Of a DNA stretch of 64,000 nucleotides, positions 26,053-37,946 are shown piece after piece. The number at the start of each line of letters is the position of its first letter. Within the stretch, counting starts at the first letter, position 1. The DNA is taken from the NCBI RefSeq assembly GCF_004801305.1, contig NZ_SSOD01000002.1, forward strand, positions 186,001-250,000, read 5' to 3'. The translations under genes and the position numbers were made by a program. The DNA is from Pseudothauera rhizosphaerae. GTDB taxonomy: Bacteria > Pseudomonadota > Gammaproteobacteria > Burkholderiales > Rhodocyclaceae. Below the pieces are notes generated by a model, which made no database searches, had not been told where the DNA came from, and was given only the letters and a program-made list of their open reading frames with translations.

Positions 26053-26106
26053 GATCGGCCGGGAGAATCTCTCCCTCCCTCCCTCATCTCCCGGCCGATT
26101 TTTTTC
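26053..26106 (+). terminator. Strong Rho-independent terminator
   Basis: A 13-bp perfect stem (ATCGGCCGGGAGA at 26054-26066 with its complement at 26087-26099) and a run of seven T follow the binding-protein gene by 27 nt. Confidence 0.93.
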
Positions 26107-26213
26107 CCCGCCGCTCCGTCCATCGAACGCCCGCGCTGCCCCGCAGACGGGCGTTCTTGCGTGGACCGCGAGCGTGCCCCGCCCGCCCGCATTTTGCGAC
26201 AGGCGAAACGGTA

Positions 26214-26242
26214 TTGCACATTACGAAAAGTCGTCTTATAGT
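26214..26242 (+). promoter_or_regulatory. Candidate aceE promoter
   Basis: TATAGT (26237-26242) is a good -10, 17 nt after a poor -35-like TTGCAC (26214-26219). The rest of the 253-nt leader (26107-26359) is GC-rich; I see no other gene, only an ACGAAAAGTCGT partial dyad (26223-26234) next to the -10 that could be an operator. Confidence 0.4.
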
Positions 26243-26359
26243 TCGGAAAGATGGCCATCCGCCGGCGCGGAACGGTCACGCGCGCAACAAGAACCGCCCC
26301 GCCCGGTTCCACCCCCGCCGGGCGGGATTCGCCAACCGCAAGTCATGAGGAGACAAGCC

Positions 26360-29041
26360 ATGACCGGGAAATCGAACGTACTGCTGCAGGCCGATCCGGA
26401 CGCGCAGGAAACGCAGGAATGGCTGGAGGCGCTCGCCGCAGTCGTCGAGAACGAAGGCGCGCAGCGCGCCCACTACCTGATCGAGAAACTGATCGAAAGC
26501 GCGCGCGAAGAGGGAGTGGACATCCCCTATTCCGCCAACACGCAGTACATCAACACCATTCCGGTGGAACAGCAGCCGAAGTATCCCGGCGACCCGGACC
26601 TGGAAATCAAGCTGCACTCCTACATCCGCTGGAACGCCATGGCCATGGTGGTGCGCGCCAACAAGCACACCAACGTGGGCGGCCACATCGCCTCCTTCGC
26701 TTCGGCCGCGGCCCTCTACGACGTGGGCTTCTCCCACTTCTGGCACGCCCCCTCCGCCGACCACGACGGCGACATGATCTTCTTCCAGGGCCACTCGGTG
26801 CCCGGCGTCTATGCCCGCGCCTTCATGCTCGGCCGCCTGACCGAGGAGCAGATGGACAACTTCCGCCAGGAAGTGTCGGGCAAGGGCATCTCGTCCTACC
26901 CCCACCCCTGGCTGATGCCGGACTTCTGGCAGTTCCCTACCGTGTCCATGGGCCTCGGCCCGATCCAGGCCATCTACCAGGCCCGCTTCATGAAGTACCT
27001 CGCCTCGCGGGGCCTGATCGACGCCGCGCGCGCCGAGCAGCGCAAGGTCTGGGCCTTCCTCGGCGACGGCGAGACGGACGAGGTCGAATCGCTGGGCGCC
27101 ATCGGCATGGCCGCGCGCGAGAAGCTGGACAACCTGGTCTTCGTCATCAACTGCAACCTGCAGCGCCTGGACGGCCCGGTGCGCGGCAACGGCAAGATCA
27201 TCCAGGAACTGGAAGCCGAATTCCGCGGCGCCGGCTGGAACGTCATCAAGGTGATCTGGGGCACCCACTGGGATGCGCTCTTCGCCCGCGACAAGAAGGG
27301 CATCCTGAAGAAGCGCATGATGGAATGCGTGGATGGCGAGTACCAGACCTTCAAGGCCAAGGACGGCGCCTACGTGCGCGAGTACTTCTTCAACACGCCC
27401 GAACTGAAGGAACTGGTCGCCGACTGGACCGACGACGAGATCTGGGCGCTGAACCGCGGCGGCCACGACCTCTTCAAGATCTTCGCCGCCTACAAGGCCG
27501 CCACCGAGCACAAGGGCCAGCCGACGCTGATCCTCGCCAAGACCATCAAGGGCTTCGGCATGGGCCAGGCCGGCGAGGCCATGAACATCTCCCACCAGCA
27601 GAAGAAGCTGGACATCGACGCGGTGCGCCGCTTCCGCGACCGCTTCGGCCTGCCGGTGCCGGACGACAAGCTGGCCGAACTGCCCTACCTGAAGTTCGAG
27701 GAAGGCTCGCCCGAATGCAAGTACATGATGGAGCGCCGCATGGCGCTGGGCGGTTTCCTGCCGCAGCGCCGCCGCAAGGCCGAGCCGCTGGCGGTGCCGG
27801 GGCTGGACAGCTTCGACGCGCTGCTGAAGGCCTCCGGCGAAGGGCGCGAGCTGTCCACCACCATGGCCATCGTGCGCATCATGAACAACCTGCTCAAGGA
27901 CAAGCAGATCGGCCGCCACCTGGTGCCCATCGTGCCGGACGAATCGCGCACCTTCGGCATGGAAGGCATGTTCCGCCAGTACGGCATCTGGAACCAGGAA
28001 GGCCAGAAGTACGTGCCGGAAGACCATGACCAGCTCATGTTCTACAAGGAGTCCCAGACCGGCCAGGTGCTGCAGGAAGGCATCAACGAAGCCGGCGCCA
28101 TGGCCGACTGGATCGCCGCCGCCACCGCCTACAGCGTACACAACGTGCAGATGGTGCCGTTCTACATCTGCTACTCCATGTTCGGCCTGCAGCGCACCCT
28201 GGACCTGGCCTGGGCGGCCGGCGACCAGCGCGCCCGCGGCTTCCTCATCGGCGGCACCGCCGGGCGCACCACGCTCAACGGCGAAGGCCTGCAGCACGAG
28301 GATGGCCACAGCCTGATCCTCGCCAACCTGATTCCCAACTGTGTGTCCTACGACCCCACCTTCCAGTACGAAGTGGCCGTGATCGTGCAGGACGGCCTGC
28401 GCCGGATGTTCGCCGAACAGGAGGACATCTACTACTACATCACGGTGATGAACGAGAACTACGAACATCCCGAGATGCCCGCCGGCGCCGAGGCTGACAT
28501 CCTCAAGGGCCTGTACGCCTTCCGCAAGGGCGCCGACAAGACCGGCCCGCGCGTGCAGTTGCTGGGCTCCGGCACGATCTTCCGTGAGGTGATCGCCGCC
28601 GCCGATCTGCTGAAGAACGACTGGGGCGTGGAGGCCGACATCTGGGGCTGCCCGAGCTTCAACGAACTGGCCCGCGACGGCCAGGACGCCGAACGCTGGA
28701 ACCTGCTGCACCCGCTGGAAGCGCCGCGCCAGTCCCACGTGGCGCAGAAGCTGGCCGGCGCGCAGGGCCCGGTGATCGCCGCGACCGACTACATCCGCCT
28801 GTTCTCCGAGCAGATCCGTCCCTTCGTGCCGGGCCGCTACGTGACCCTGGGCACCGACGGCTTCGGCCGCTCCGACACCCGCGAGCAACTGCGCCACTTC
28901 TTCGAGGTGGATCGCCACTGGGTCACGCTCGCCGCGCTCAAGGCGCTGGCCGATGAAGGCGCCATCGAGCGCGACAAGGTGGCGGCCGCGCTGGCGAAGT
29001 ACCAGCTCGACCCGAACAAGCCGAACCCGCTGACCGTCTGA
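26360..29041 (+). CDS. aceE: Pyruvate dehydrogenase E1 (homodimeric type)
   Basis: An 893-residue thiamine-diphosphate E1 that decarboxylates pyruvate and reductively acetylates the E2 lipoyl groups. The family blocks are intact: SYIRWNAMAMVVRANK, NVGGHIASFASAAALYDVG, HSVPGVYARAFMLGRL, the TPP motif WAFLGDGETDEVESLG ... NCNLQRLDGPVRGNGK, and TLGTDGFGRSDTR near the end. I chose the ATG at 26360 with AGGAGA about 8 nt upstream; the open frame reaches further left but is unlikely to be translated. It is first in aceE-aceF-lpdA with 20-nt and 10-nt gaps. Confidence 0.97.
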   Translation: MTGKSNVLLQADPDAQETQEWLEALAAVVENEGAQRAHYLIEKLIESAREEGVDIPYSANTQYINTIPVEQQPKYPGDPDLEIKLHSYIRWNAMAMVVRANKHTNVGGHIASFASAAALYDVGFSHFWHAPSADHDGDMIFFQGHSVPGVYARAFMLGRLTEEQMDNFRQEVSGKGISSYPHPWLMPDFWQFPTVSMGLGPIQAIYQARFMKYLASRGLIDAARAEQRKVWAFLGDGETDEVESLGAIGMAAREKLDNLVFVINCNLQRLDGPVRGNGKIIQELEAEFRGAGWNVIKVIWGTHWDALFARDKKGILKKRMMECVDGEYQTFKAKDGAYVREYFFNTPELKELVADWTDDEIWALNRGGHDLFKIFAAYKAATEHKGQPTLILAKTIKGFGMGQAGEAMNISHQQKKLDIDAVRRFRDRFGLPVPDDKLAELPYLKFEEGSPECKYMMERRMALGGFLPQRRRKAEPLAVPGLDSFDALLKASGEGRELSTTMAIVRIMNNLLKDKQIGRHLVPIVPDESRTFGMEGMFRQYGIWNQEGQKYVPEDHDQLMFYKESQTGQVLQEGINEAGAMADWIAAATAYSVHNVQMVPFYICYSMFGLQRTLDLAWAAGDQRARGFLIGGTAGRTTLNGEGLQHEDGHSLILANLIPNCVSYDPTFQYEVAVIVQDGLRRMFAEQEDIYYYITVMNENYEHPEMPAGAEADILKGLYAFRKGADKTGPRVQLLGSGTIFREVIAAADLLKNDWGVEADIWGCPSFNELARDGQDAERWNLLHPLEAPRQSHVAQKLAGAQGPVIAATDYIRLFSEQIRPFVPGRYVTLGTDGFGRSDTREQLRHFFEVDRHWVTLAALKALADEGAIERDKVAAALAKYQLDPNKPNPLTV

Positions 29042-29061
29042 GCGCCGAGGGAGACAGGAAC

Positions 29062-30744
29062 ATGAGCCAACTCATTGAAGTGAAGGTTCCGGACATCGGC
29101 GATTTCGACGCGGTGCCGGTGATCGAGCTGTTCGTGAAGGTCGGCGACACCATCGCCGTCGATGACGCCATCGCCACGCTGGAATCCGACAAGGCCACGA
29201 TGGACGTGCCGTCCTCGGCCGCCGGCGTGGTCAGGGAAGTGCTGGTCGAGGTGGGCGACAAGGTGTCGGAAGGCAGCCTGCTGATCAAGCTGGAAGCCGC
29301 AGGGGCTGCTGCGGCCTCTCTCCCTCCCCTTCAAGGGGAGGGCCGGGGTGGGGATGGGTCTAAGCCCGCCGCGGACCTACCCCATCCCCCTCCCAGCCTC
29401 CCCCTTGAAGGGGGAGGAGCGAAAACCGCCGGCGGCATCGTCGAAGTGGCGGTGCCAGACATCGGCGACTTCTCCGACGTGCCGGTGATCGAACTCTTCG
29501 TCAAGGCCGGCGACACCATCAAGGTGGACGACGCCATCGCCACCCTAGAATCCGACAAGGCGACGATGGACGTGCCGTCCTCGGCCGCCGGCGTGGTCAA
29601 GGAAGTGCTGGTCAAGCTCGGCGACAAGGTGTCCCAGGGCCACCTGCTGATCCGGGTGGAGACCGCCTCGGCCCCGGCCACGCCCGTGGTCGAGGCATCG
29701 ACGTACGCCCCGCTGGTGGACGGCGGCCCGGCGCCCACCGCGTCGGTCTCTCCGGCCGTGGCTGCGGCGGTGCCCGCTGCGCCCTCTGCGGTCAAGCTGG
29801 GCGGCACGGTGCACGCCAGCCCCTCGGTGCGCGCCTACGCCCGGGAACTGGGCGCGGATCTCGCCCAGGTCAAGGCCACGGGACCGAAGGGCCGTGTCCT
29901 CAAGGAAGACGTCACGGCCTTCATCAAGGGCGCGCTCACCACCGGCGTCGTACCGGGCAAGACCCCCGCCGCGGCGGCAGGCGCCGGCCTGGGTGGCGGC
30001 CTTGATCTGCTGCCCTGGCCCAAGGTCGATTTCGCCAAGTTCGGTGAGATCGAGGTCAAGCCGCTGTCGCGCATCAAGAAGATTTCCGGCCAGAACCTCG
30101 CCCGCAACTGGGTGATGATCCCGGCCGTGACCTACCACGAGGACGCCGACATCACCGACCTCGAAGCCTTCCGCGTGCAGGTGAACAAGGAGAACGAAAA
30201 GTCCGGCAAGAAGCTCACCATGCTCGCCTTCATCATCAAGGCTTCGGTGCGCGCGCTGCAGGAATTCCCCGAGTTCAACACCTCGCTCGACGCGAATGGT
30301 AGTGAACTGAGCCTGGTCTACAAGAAGTACTTCAACATCGCCTTCGCGGCCGACACGCCCAACGGCCTGGTCGTACCGGTGGTGAAGGACGCCGACAGGA
30401 AGAGCGTGTTCCAGATCGCCGAGGAAACCGGCGCGCTCGCCAAGAAGGCGCGCGACGGCAAGCTCGGGCCTGCCGACATGTCCGGCGCCTGCTTCACGAT
30501 CTCGTCGCTCGGCGGCATCGGCGGCACCTACTTCGCGCCCATCGTCAACGCGCCGGAAGTCGCCATCCTCGGTGTCAACAAATCGGTGATGAAGCCGGTC
30601 TGGGACGGCAAGGCTTTCGTGCCGCGGCTGACGCTGCCGATGTCGCTCACCGCCGACCACCGCGTGATCGACGGCGCGCTCGCCACCCGCTTCAACGTCT
30701 ACCTCGCCCAACTGCTGGCCGACTTCCGTCGGGTCATGCTGTAA
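29062..30744 (+). CDS. aceF: Dihydrolipoamide acetyltransferase (PDH E2)
   Basis: A 560-residue E2 core. Two lipoyl domains (about 1-80 and 128-206) each carry the lipoylation motif ESDKATMDVPSS. A peripheral-subunit binding domain lies at about 253-290 (ASPSVRAYARELGADL). The catalytic acetyltransferase domain has the active-site DHRVIDGA near 533-540. Odd: between the two lipoyl domains, residues about 87-119 are encoded by a composite palindromic DNA repeat (29322-29418), giving SLPPLQGEG and PSLPLEGGG segments in the linker. E2 linkers are normally Ala/Pro-rich and flexible, so the insert may be tolerated. Confidence 0.96.
   Translation: MSQLIEVKVPDIGDFDAVPVIELFVKVGDTIAVDDAIATLESDKATMDVPSSAAGVVREVLVEVGDKVSEGSLLIKLEAAGAAAASLPPLQGEGRGGDGSKPAADLPHPPPSLPLEGGGAKTAGGIVEVAVPDIGDFSDVPVIELFVKAGDTIKVDDAIATLESDKATMDVPSSAAGVVKEVLVKLGDKVSQGHLLIRVETASAPATPVVEASTYAPLVDGGPAPTASVSPAVAAAVPAAPSAVKLGGTVHASPSVRAYARELGADLAQVKATGPKGRVLKEDVTAFIKGALTTGVVPGKTPAAAAGAGLGGGLDLLPWPKVDFAKFGEIEVKPLSRIKKISGQNLARNWVMIPAVTYHEDADITDLEAFRVQVNKENEKSGKKLTMLAFIIKASVRALQEFPEFNTSLDANGSELSLVYKKYFNIAFAADTPNGLVVPVVKDADRKSVFQIAEETGALAKKARDGKLGPADMSGACFTISSLGGIGGTYFAPIVNAPEVAILGVNKSVMKPVWDGKAFVPRLTLPMSLTADHRVIDGALATRFNVYLAQLLADFRRVML
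29322..29418. repeat. Composite palindromic repeat, copy B (inside aceF)
   Basis: The arms are near-identical to those of the intergenic copy at 18500-18599, but the central stretch differs. It is read in frame through the linker between the two E2 lipoyl domains without a stop codon. Confidence 0.92.
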
Positions 30745-30754
30745 GGAGATCGCC

Positions 30755-32533
<1,779 letters not shown>

Positions 32534-32628
32534 GCGGACTCCATCCCCGTCCATAGCGGCGGGCCGGCAGGAACTTCGGGCTCCGCCGGCCCACCGTTTT
32601 TCTTGGCACGGGCTTATCAAGTCTGTTT

Positions 32629-32698
32629 TGTTGCAGCGCACAAATTGTGCTTGACACGGGGAATTTGTCCCTTACACTGGTGATTGTGCACCGCAACA
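32629..32698. promoter_or_regulatory. Symmetrical repeat array around the phasin promoter
   Basis: TGTTGCAGCGCACAA (32629-32643) and the inverse TTGTGCACCGCAACA (32684-32698) match at 13 of 15 positions and flank the promoter. A perfect GCACAA-A-TTGTGC dyad (32638-32650) overlaps the left copy. Phasin genes are typically repressed by PhaR, which binds TGC/GCA-rich repeats, so this is a PhaR operator candidate. Confidence 0.6.
32651..32678 (+). promoter_or_regulatory. Sigma70-type phasin promoter
   Basis: A perfect -35 TTGACA (32651-32656) and a -10 TACACT (32673-32678) are 16 nt apart, about 58 nt before the phasin ATG. The promoter lies between the two inverted TTGTGC-type repeats, so a bound repressor would occlude it. 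Confidence 0.75.
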
Positions 32699-32736
32699 CA
32701 AACCACTTTTCGCCCTTTCGCCATCAGGAGTCCACC

Positions 32737-33294
32737 ATGACCATCACCCCCGAAAAGATCGCCGCCAGCAACAAGGTCGCCGTCGAATCCCTGCTCAACG
32801 TCAGCGCCACCGCCCTGTCGTCCGCCGAACGCCTGGCCGCGCTCAACCTGAACACCGCCCGCAGCCTGATCGAAGACAGCCTCGCCAACCTGAAGGCGCT
32901 GGCCGAAGCCAAGGATCCGCAGGCCTTCGCCGCGCTGCAAGGCTCCTTCGTGCAGCCGGGCACCGAGAAACTGGTGGCCTACTACCGCGGCGTGTACGAA
33001 ATCGCCACCCAGAACCAGGAAGAGATCACCAAGCTGCTGGAAACCCAGTTCGCCGAACTGAACAAGAACCTCAACACCGCCCTCGACGATGCCGCCAAGT
33101 CCGCCCCGGCCGGCTCCGACATCGCCATCTCCGCGGTGAAGAGCGCGCTGGCCGCCGCCAACTCCACCTACGACAGCGTCAGCAAGGCTGCCCGCCAGGT
33201 GGTGGACATCGCCGAAGCCAACGTGACCACGGCCACCAACGCCGCGGTGAAGGCCGTCGGCAGCACTGCCAAGGCCGCGCGCAAGAGCGCGTAA
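32737..33294 (+). CDS. phaP: Phasin family protein
   Basis: A 185-residue amphipathic helical protein that coats polyhydroxyalkanoate granules. It opens MTITPEKIAASNKVAVESLL and contains NTARSLIEDSLANLKAL, AYYRGVYEIATQNQEEI and a repetitive Ala/Lys-rich tail (NAAVKAVGSTAKAARKSA), all typical of Betaproteobacterial phasins. There is no signal peptide. AGGAG lies 6 nt before the ATG. It is monocistronic between a promoter/operator array and a hairpin at 33316. Other pha genes are not in the window. Confidence 0.94.
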   Translation: MTITPEKIAASNKVAVESLLNVSATALSSAERLAALNLNTARSLIEDSLANLKALAEAKDPQAFAALQGSFVQPGTEKLVAYYRGVYEIATQNQEEITKLLETQFAELNKNLNTALDDAAKSAPAGSDIAISAVKSALAAANSTYDSVSKAARQVVDIAEANVTTATNAAVKAVGSTAKAARKSA

Positions 33295-33315
33295 GCGACT
33301 GTCACCGCCGCTGCA

Positions 33316-33355
33316 ACGGCCCATTCACCCCGGCGGGTGGATGGGCCGTCGTGCT
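33316..33355 (+). terminator. Probable terminator after phaP
   Basis: A 15-bp stem with one mismatch (33316-33330 with 33335-33349, loop CGGC) is followed by CGTGCTTT, a weak T run. It sits 22 nt after the phaP stop. Confidence 0.6.
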
Positions 33356-33429
33356 TTCTGCCCACCTTGCTGCGGAGGGACGGCGCTTCCGGTAAGATGC
33401 AACGCATCCCCAGCCCTTCCCTTACCAAG

Positions 33430-33657
33430 ATGACCGAACCGGAAACCATCATCGTCTGGCGCAAACCCAGCGGCGCGCCGGTCTCCTGCCTGGAAAAGAT
33501 CAAGGTGCTCAACGAGAACCATGCCGAACTGCGCCAGACGGTGCGGGACATCATGGAAGACGCGCTGCTGATGGGCTGCAGCGAGGCGCAGGTGCGCGCC
33601 GCCATGCACGTGCTGATCGACACGGTGGTACCGGCCTTCCCGGAACGCGAGGACTGA
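33430..33657 (+). CDS. Small hypothetical protein
   Basis: A 75-residue cytoplasmic protein I do not recognise (ATG at 33430; in-frame ATGs at 33337 and 33397 exist). It has a short beta-like start (MTEPETIIVWRKPSG) followed by a helical body (EKIKVLNENHAELRQTVRDI) and ends in PAFPERED. The Glu/Asp and hydrophobic periodicity is consistent with a helical bundle. It lies alone between phaP and the copper island, and its codon use looks like that of its neighbours. No function is assigned. Confidence 0.65.
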   Translation: MTEPETIIVWRKPSGAPVSCLEKIKVLNENHAELRQTVRDIMEDALLMGCSEAQVRAAMHVLIDTVVPAFPERED

Positions 33658-33686
33658 AACTCCGGCGCGGCCGGAACTCGCTTCAG

Positions 33687-33803
33687 TCATGTCGGCCCCC
33701 GCAATGGCCCCCTTCGCGGAACGAATGCCGGCGTGCGCGCCATCCACGCGCAGTAGGCCTCGCCGAACTCGACCAGCGGCCACAGGCCGTAGGCCGGGGT
33801 ATC
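33687..33803 (-). pseudogene. Remnant of a membrane methyltransferase-like gene
   Basis: Directly after the DUF2933 stop, the minus strand reads an open stretch with no start: DTPAYGLWPLVEFGEAYCAW, then MARTPAFVPRRG, ending at TGA 33687-33689. The FGEAY/CAW/RTPAFVP pattern resembles the C-terminal tail of isoprenylcysteine carboxyl methyltransferase-like membrane proteins. In related copper loci such a gene often follows DUF2933. The rest of the gene is missing, suggesting an internal deletion. The family call is from memory. Confidence 0.45.
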
Positions 33804-34065
33804 AGAATTTTTTCTTCTCCGCCTCCGATGCGCGGCTGCCGTGATCGTGGCCGCCGTGATGGCCATGGCCGTGGTGCATGAACAGGTGCATCAGCGGGCA
33901 GGCGAGCAGGAACAGCCAGGGCAACAGGCCCAACACGTGGGCACGGTGTTCGGCCAGCAGGAAGAAGGCGGCCAGCGCTGCGAAAGCGATGAACACCCAT
34001 TTCGTCCGTGGTGCCCCGTTGCCGTGCCCGGCGGGCGGAGGACGATGGTCGTGCATGGAAGTCAT
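33802..34065 (-). CDS. DUF2933 membrane protein
   Basis: An 87-residue protein. A short His-containing N-tail (MTSMHDHRPPPAGHGNG) precedes one or two membrane helices (about 22-60, VFIAFAALAAFFLLAEHRAH and LLPWLFLLACPLMHLFMHHG). A His/Gly-rich metal-binding-like tail follows (HGHGHHGGHDHGS). The pattern matches DUF2933, common in copper and heavy-metal islands. The ATG at 34063-34065 is supported by AAGGAG upstream. It lies 19 nt downstream of copA on the same strand. A role in metal handling is inferred from context and the His tail. Confidence 0.85.
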   Translation of the reverse strand: MTSMHDHRPPPAGHGNGAPRTKWVFIAFAALAAFFLLAEHRAHVLGLLPWLFLLACPLMHLFMHHGHGHHGGHDHGSRASEAEKKKF

Positions 34066-34084
34066 GATGGTTCTCCTTGCCTGA

Positions 34085-36448
<2,364 letters not shown>

Positions 36449-36487
36449 GGCAGGCTCCCGGCCTGGTCGCGGCGCACCGGACCCTAG

Positions 36488-36522
36488 CCGTGCCGCCGCT
36501 GTATCAGGATAGTGCGGCACGG
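36488..36522. promoter_or_regulatory. Inverted repeat in the copA leader
   Basis: CCGTGCCGC (36488-36496) and GCGGCACGG (36514-36522) are perfect 9-bp inverted arms separated by 17 nt, 40 nt upstream of the copA start. They could be an operator or a leader hairpin. Confidence 0.4.
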
Positions 36523-36590
36523 TGGCGAGTGCCCGTCTCCGGCCTGTTCCCAGCATGCACCGATACGCCTGACCAGAGTCTGGCGGGAGC

Positions 36591-36606
36591 ATGACAAATT
36601 TGTCAT
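36591..36606. promoter_or_regulatory. CusR-type box upstream of copA
   Basis: ATGACAAATTTGTCAT is a perfect 16-bp palindrome in the gap between copA and the ankyrin gene. It matches the E. coli CusR box core ATGACAANNTTGTCAT at every fixed position and is similar to the site at 44330-44345. Confidence 0.75.
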
Positions 36607-36613
36607 CCCGCCC

Positions 36614-37852
36614 TCAGGCGGGCCGCGCCAGGCCGGGAGTGAGCCCGGCACCGCGCAGAAAGGCGGCGTTTGCCGCTTGCTTGGCCTGCAGTGCATGGTC
36701 CAGGGCGTTGAATCCGGCGTCGTCCACATCCTGCAAACGGGCGCCGTGGGCGACCAGCAGTTCGAGCATGGCGGGATCGGCGTGCTGGGCGGCGTGCATC
36801 AGCGGCGTCTTGCGGGAATGGCGCAGGCCATACCGACAGTCGCCGCGCAGTTCATCCTCGCTCTTGTAGGCGTGGTTGGGATCGGCACCATGCCGCAGCA
36901 GCAAGGCCGCCAGCGCGTGGTCGCCGTGCTCGACGGCATAGAACAGCGGCGTCTTGCCGAAACCGTTGGCGTAGTCGACCGCCGCGCCCCTGGCGAGCAG
37001 GCGTTCCACGTGCCCGCGGTGGTCCAAGGCGAAGAACAGCGCCGACTCGTCCCCCTGATCGACGTTCCGCAGCACGCCGATGAGACGGTCGATCACCCCG
37101 TCCGCCTGGCCTGCGAGCAGGGCGGCCTTGAGCGCTTGGTCGAGCTCGGCGTCGGCGGGGCCGCCCGCCAGCCGGGCTTCGAGGGCGGCGAGGTCGATGG
37201 GCCGGGCGCCGGTCAGCCGGGCCAGGTCGGAGAGCCTGGCCGCCTGCGTGTCCGAAAAGGGTGAGGAGCCGGGGAAGGCGCCCGCGGCCCGGTCGGCGAA
37301 CAGCGCCAGGGCCGTGCGTGCGGCCTCTTCCGCCTGCCCGGCCGGGAGCGCCAGCCGCTGCCGGTAATACTCCGCAAGCATGGGGCGGACACGCCGCAGT
37401 TCGCCCATGAAGCGCAGGTAAAGGCGGTGATTGGACGGGCTGGCGTGCGCCCACCAGGCGAAGTAGTCCTGGCGCCTCTGTTCCTGTGCTGCCGTTTCCG
37501 ACTGGAGCAAGGTGGGCGCGAAACCGGCGCGCAGCAGACGGAAATGGTAGTAACGCCACGAGGCATAAACGATGCTGCCGGTACACCTCCCCGGCTCTTC
37601 GCCGCGAATTCCTTCGGCAAGGTGATGGATCTCCTCCAGAAAAGGCAGCGAAGCGAGGCTTTCAGGACAATGGAAGTCGACCTTGTTCGGGGAGCCGTGG
37701 CCGGAACCGAGGTCGATGTCGGTGCCGAATATGCTCGCAGGGGACGCACGCATCTCCTCGCAAGTGAGTTCATGATCGGCAAGGGGATCGGCCCCGGCGG
37801 CGCCGGGGAAGTGGATCAGGAAAACGAGTGTGGCAAGGCGCAGGGTCCGCAT
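36614..37852 (-). CDS. Exported ankyrin-repeat protein
   Basis: A 412-residue protein. The ATG at 37850-37852 gives a signal peptide (MRTLRLATLVFLIHFPGAAGA). The N-terminal about 190 residues match no family I recognise, and include several Cys (LTCEEM, DFHCPES, GRCTGS). The C-terminal about 150 residues hold at least three ankyrin-like repeats (GKTPLFYAVEHGDHALAALL, TPLMHAAQHADPAMLELLV and AGFNALDHALQAKQAANAAF). It follows cusA by 94 nt on the same strand, inside the copper island. Exported ankyrin proteins are uncommon. A role in copper handling or in inhibiting a periplasmic partner is only a guess. Confidence 0.85.
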   Translation of the reverse strand: MRTLRLATLVFLIHFPGAAGADPLADHELTCEEMRASPASIFGTDIDLGSGHGSPNKVDFHCPESLASLPFLEEIHHLAEGIRGEEPGRCTGSIVYASWRYYHFRLLRAGFAPTLLQSETAAQEQRRQDYFAWWAHASPSNHRLYLRFMGELRRVRPMLAEYYRQRLALPAGQAEEAARTALALFADRAAGAFPGSSPFSDTQAARLSDLARLTGARPIDLAALEARLAGGPADAELDQALKAALLAGQADGVIDRLIGVLRNVDQGDESALFFALDHRGHVERLLARGAAVDYANGFGKTPLFYAVEHGDHALAALLLRHGADPNHAYKSEDELRGDCRYGLRHSRKTPLMHAAQHADPAMLELLVAHGARLQDVDDAGFNALDHALQAKQAANAAFLRGAGLTPGLARPA

Positions 37853-37946
37853 GGGATGCTCCCGTCTTGGCGAGTGGCGCGGCCTGTTCCCTAACGACAG
37901 GCCGGCGGGAAAGCCGCCATCATAGCGGCACGGCCGCCGCCCGGCT

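Noticed and set aside
26174-26359. N-terminal extension of AceE to 26174
   Set aside because: It would include the promoter-like TATAGT and an Arg/Pro-rich segment unlike AceE; the ATG at 26360 has a good ribosome site and the normal N-terminus.
26276-28918. 880-residue minus-strand open frame opposite aceE
   Set aside because: No recognisable motif and complete overlap with aceE.
33683-34000. 105-residue minus-strand open frame opposite/next to DUF2933
   Set aside because: It is a shifted frame of the DUF2933 gene and lacks any domain; the DUF2933 frame has a better start and known family features.
36488-36522. CueR/MerR-type operator for copA
   Set aside because: MerR sites lie in a 19-20-bp spacer between -35 and -10 elements; I cannot identify such elements here, so it is listed only as an inverted repeat.
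36449-36592. N-terminal extension of CopA to 36592
   Set aside because: The extra 48 residues have no similarity to the family, and the extension would run over the 36488-36522 inverted repeat up to the edge of the CusR-type box; the ATG at 36448 opens the typical His-rich start.
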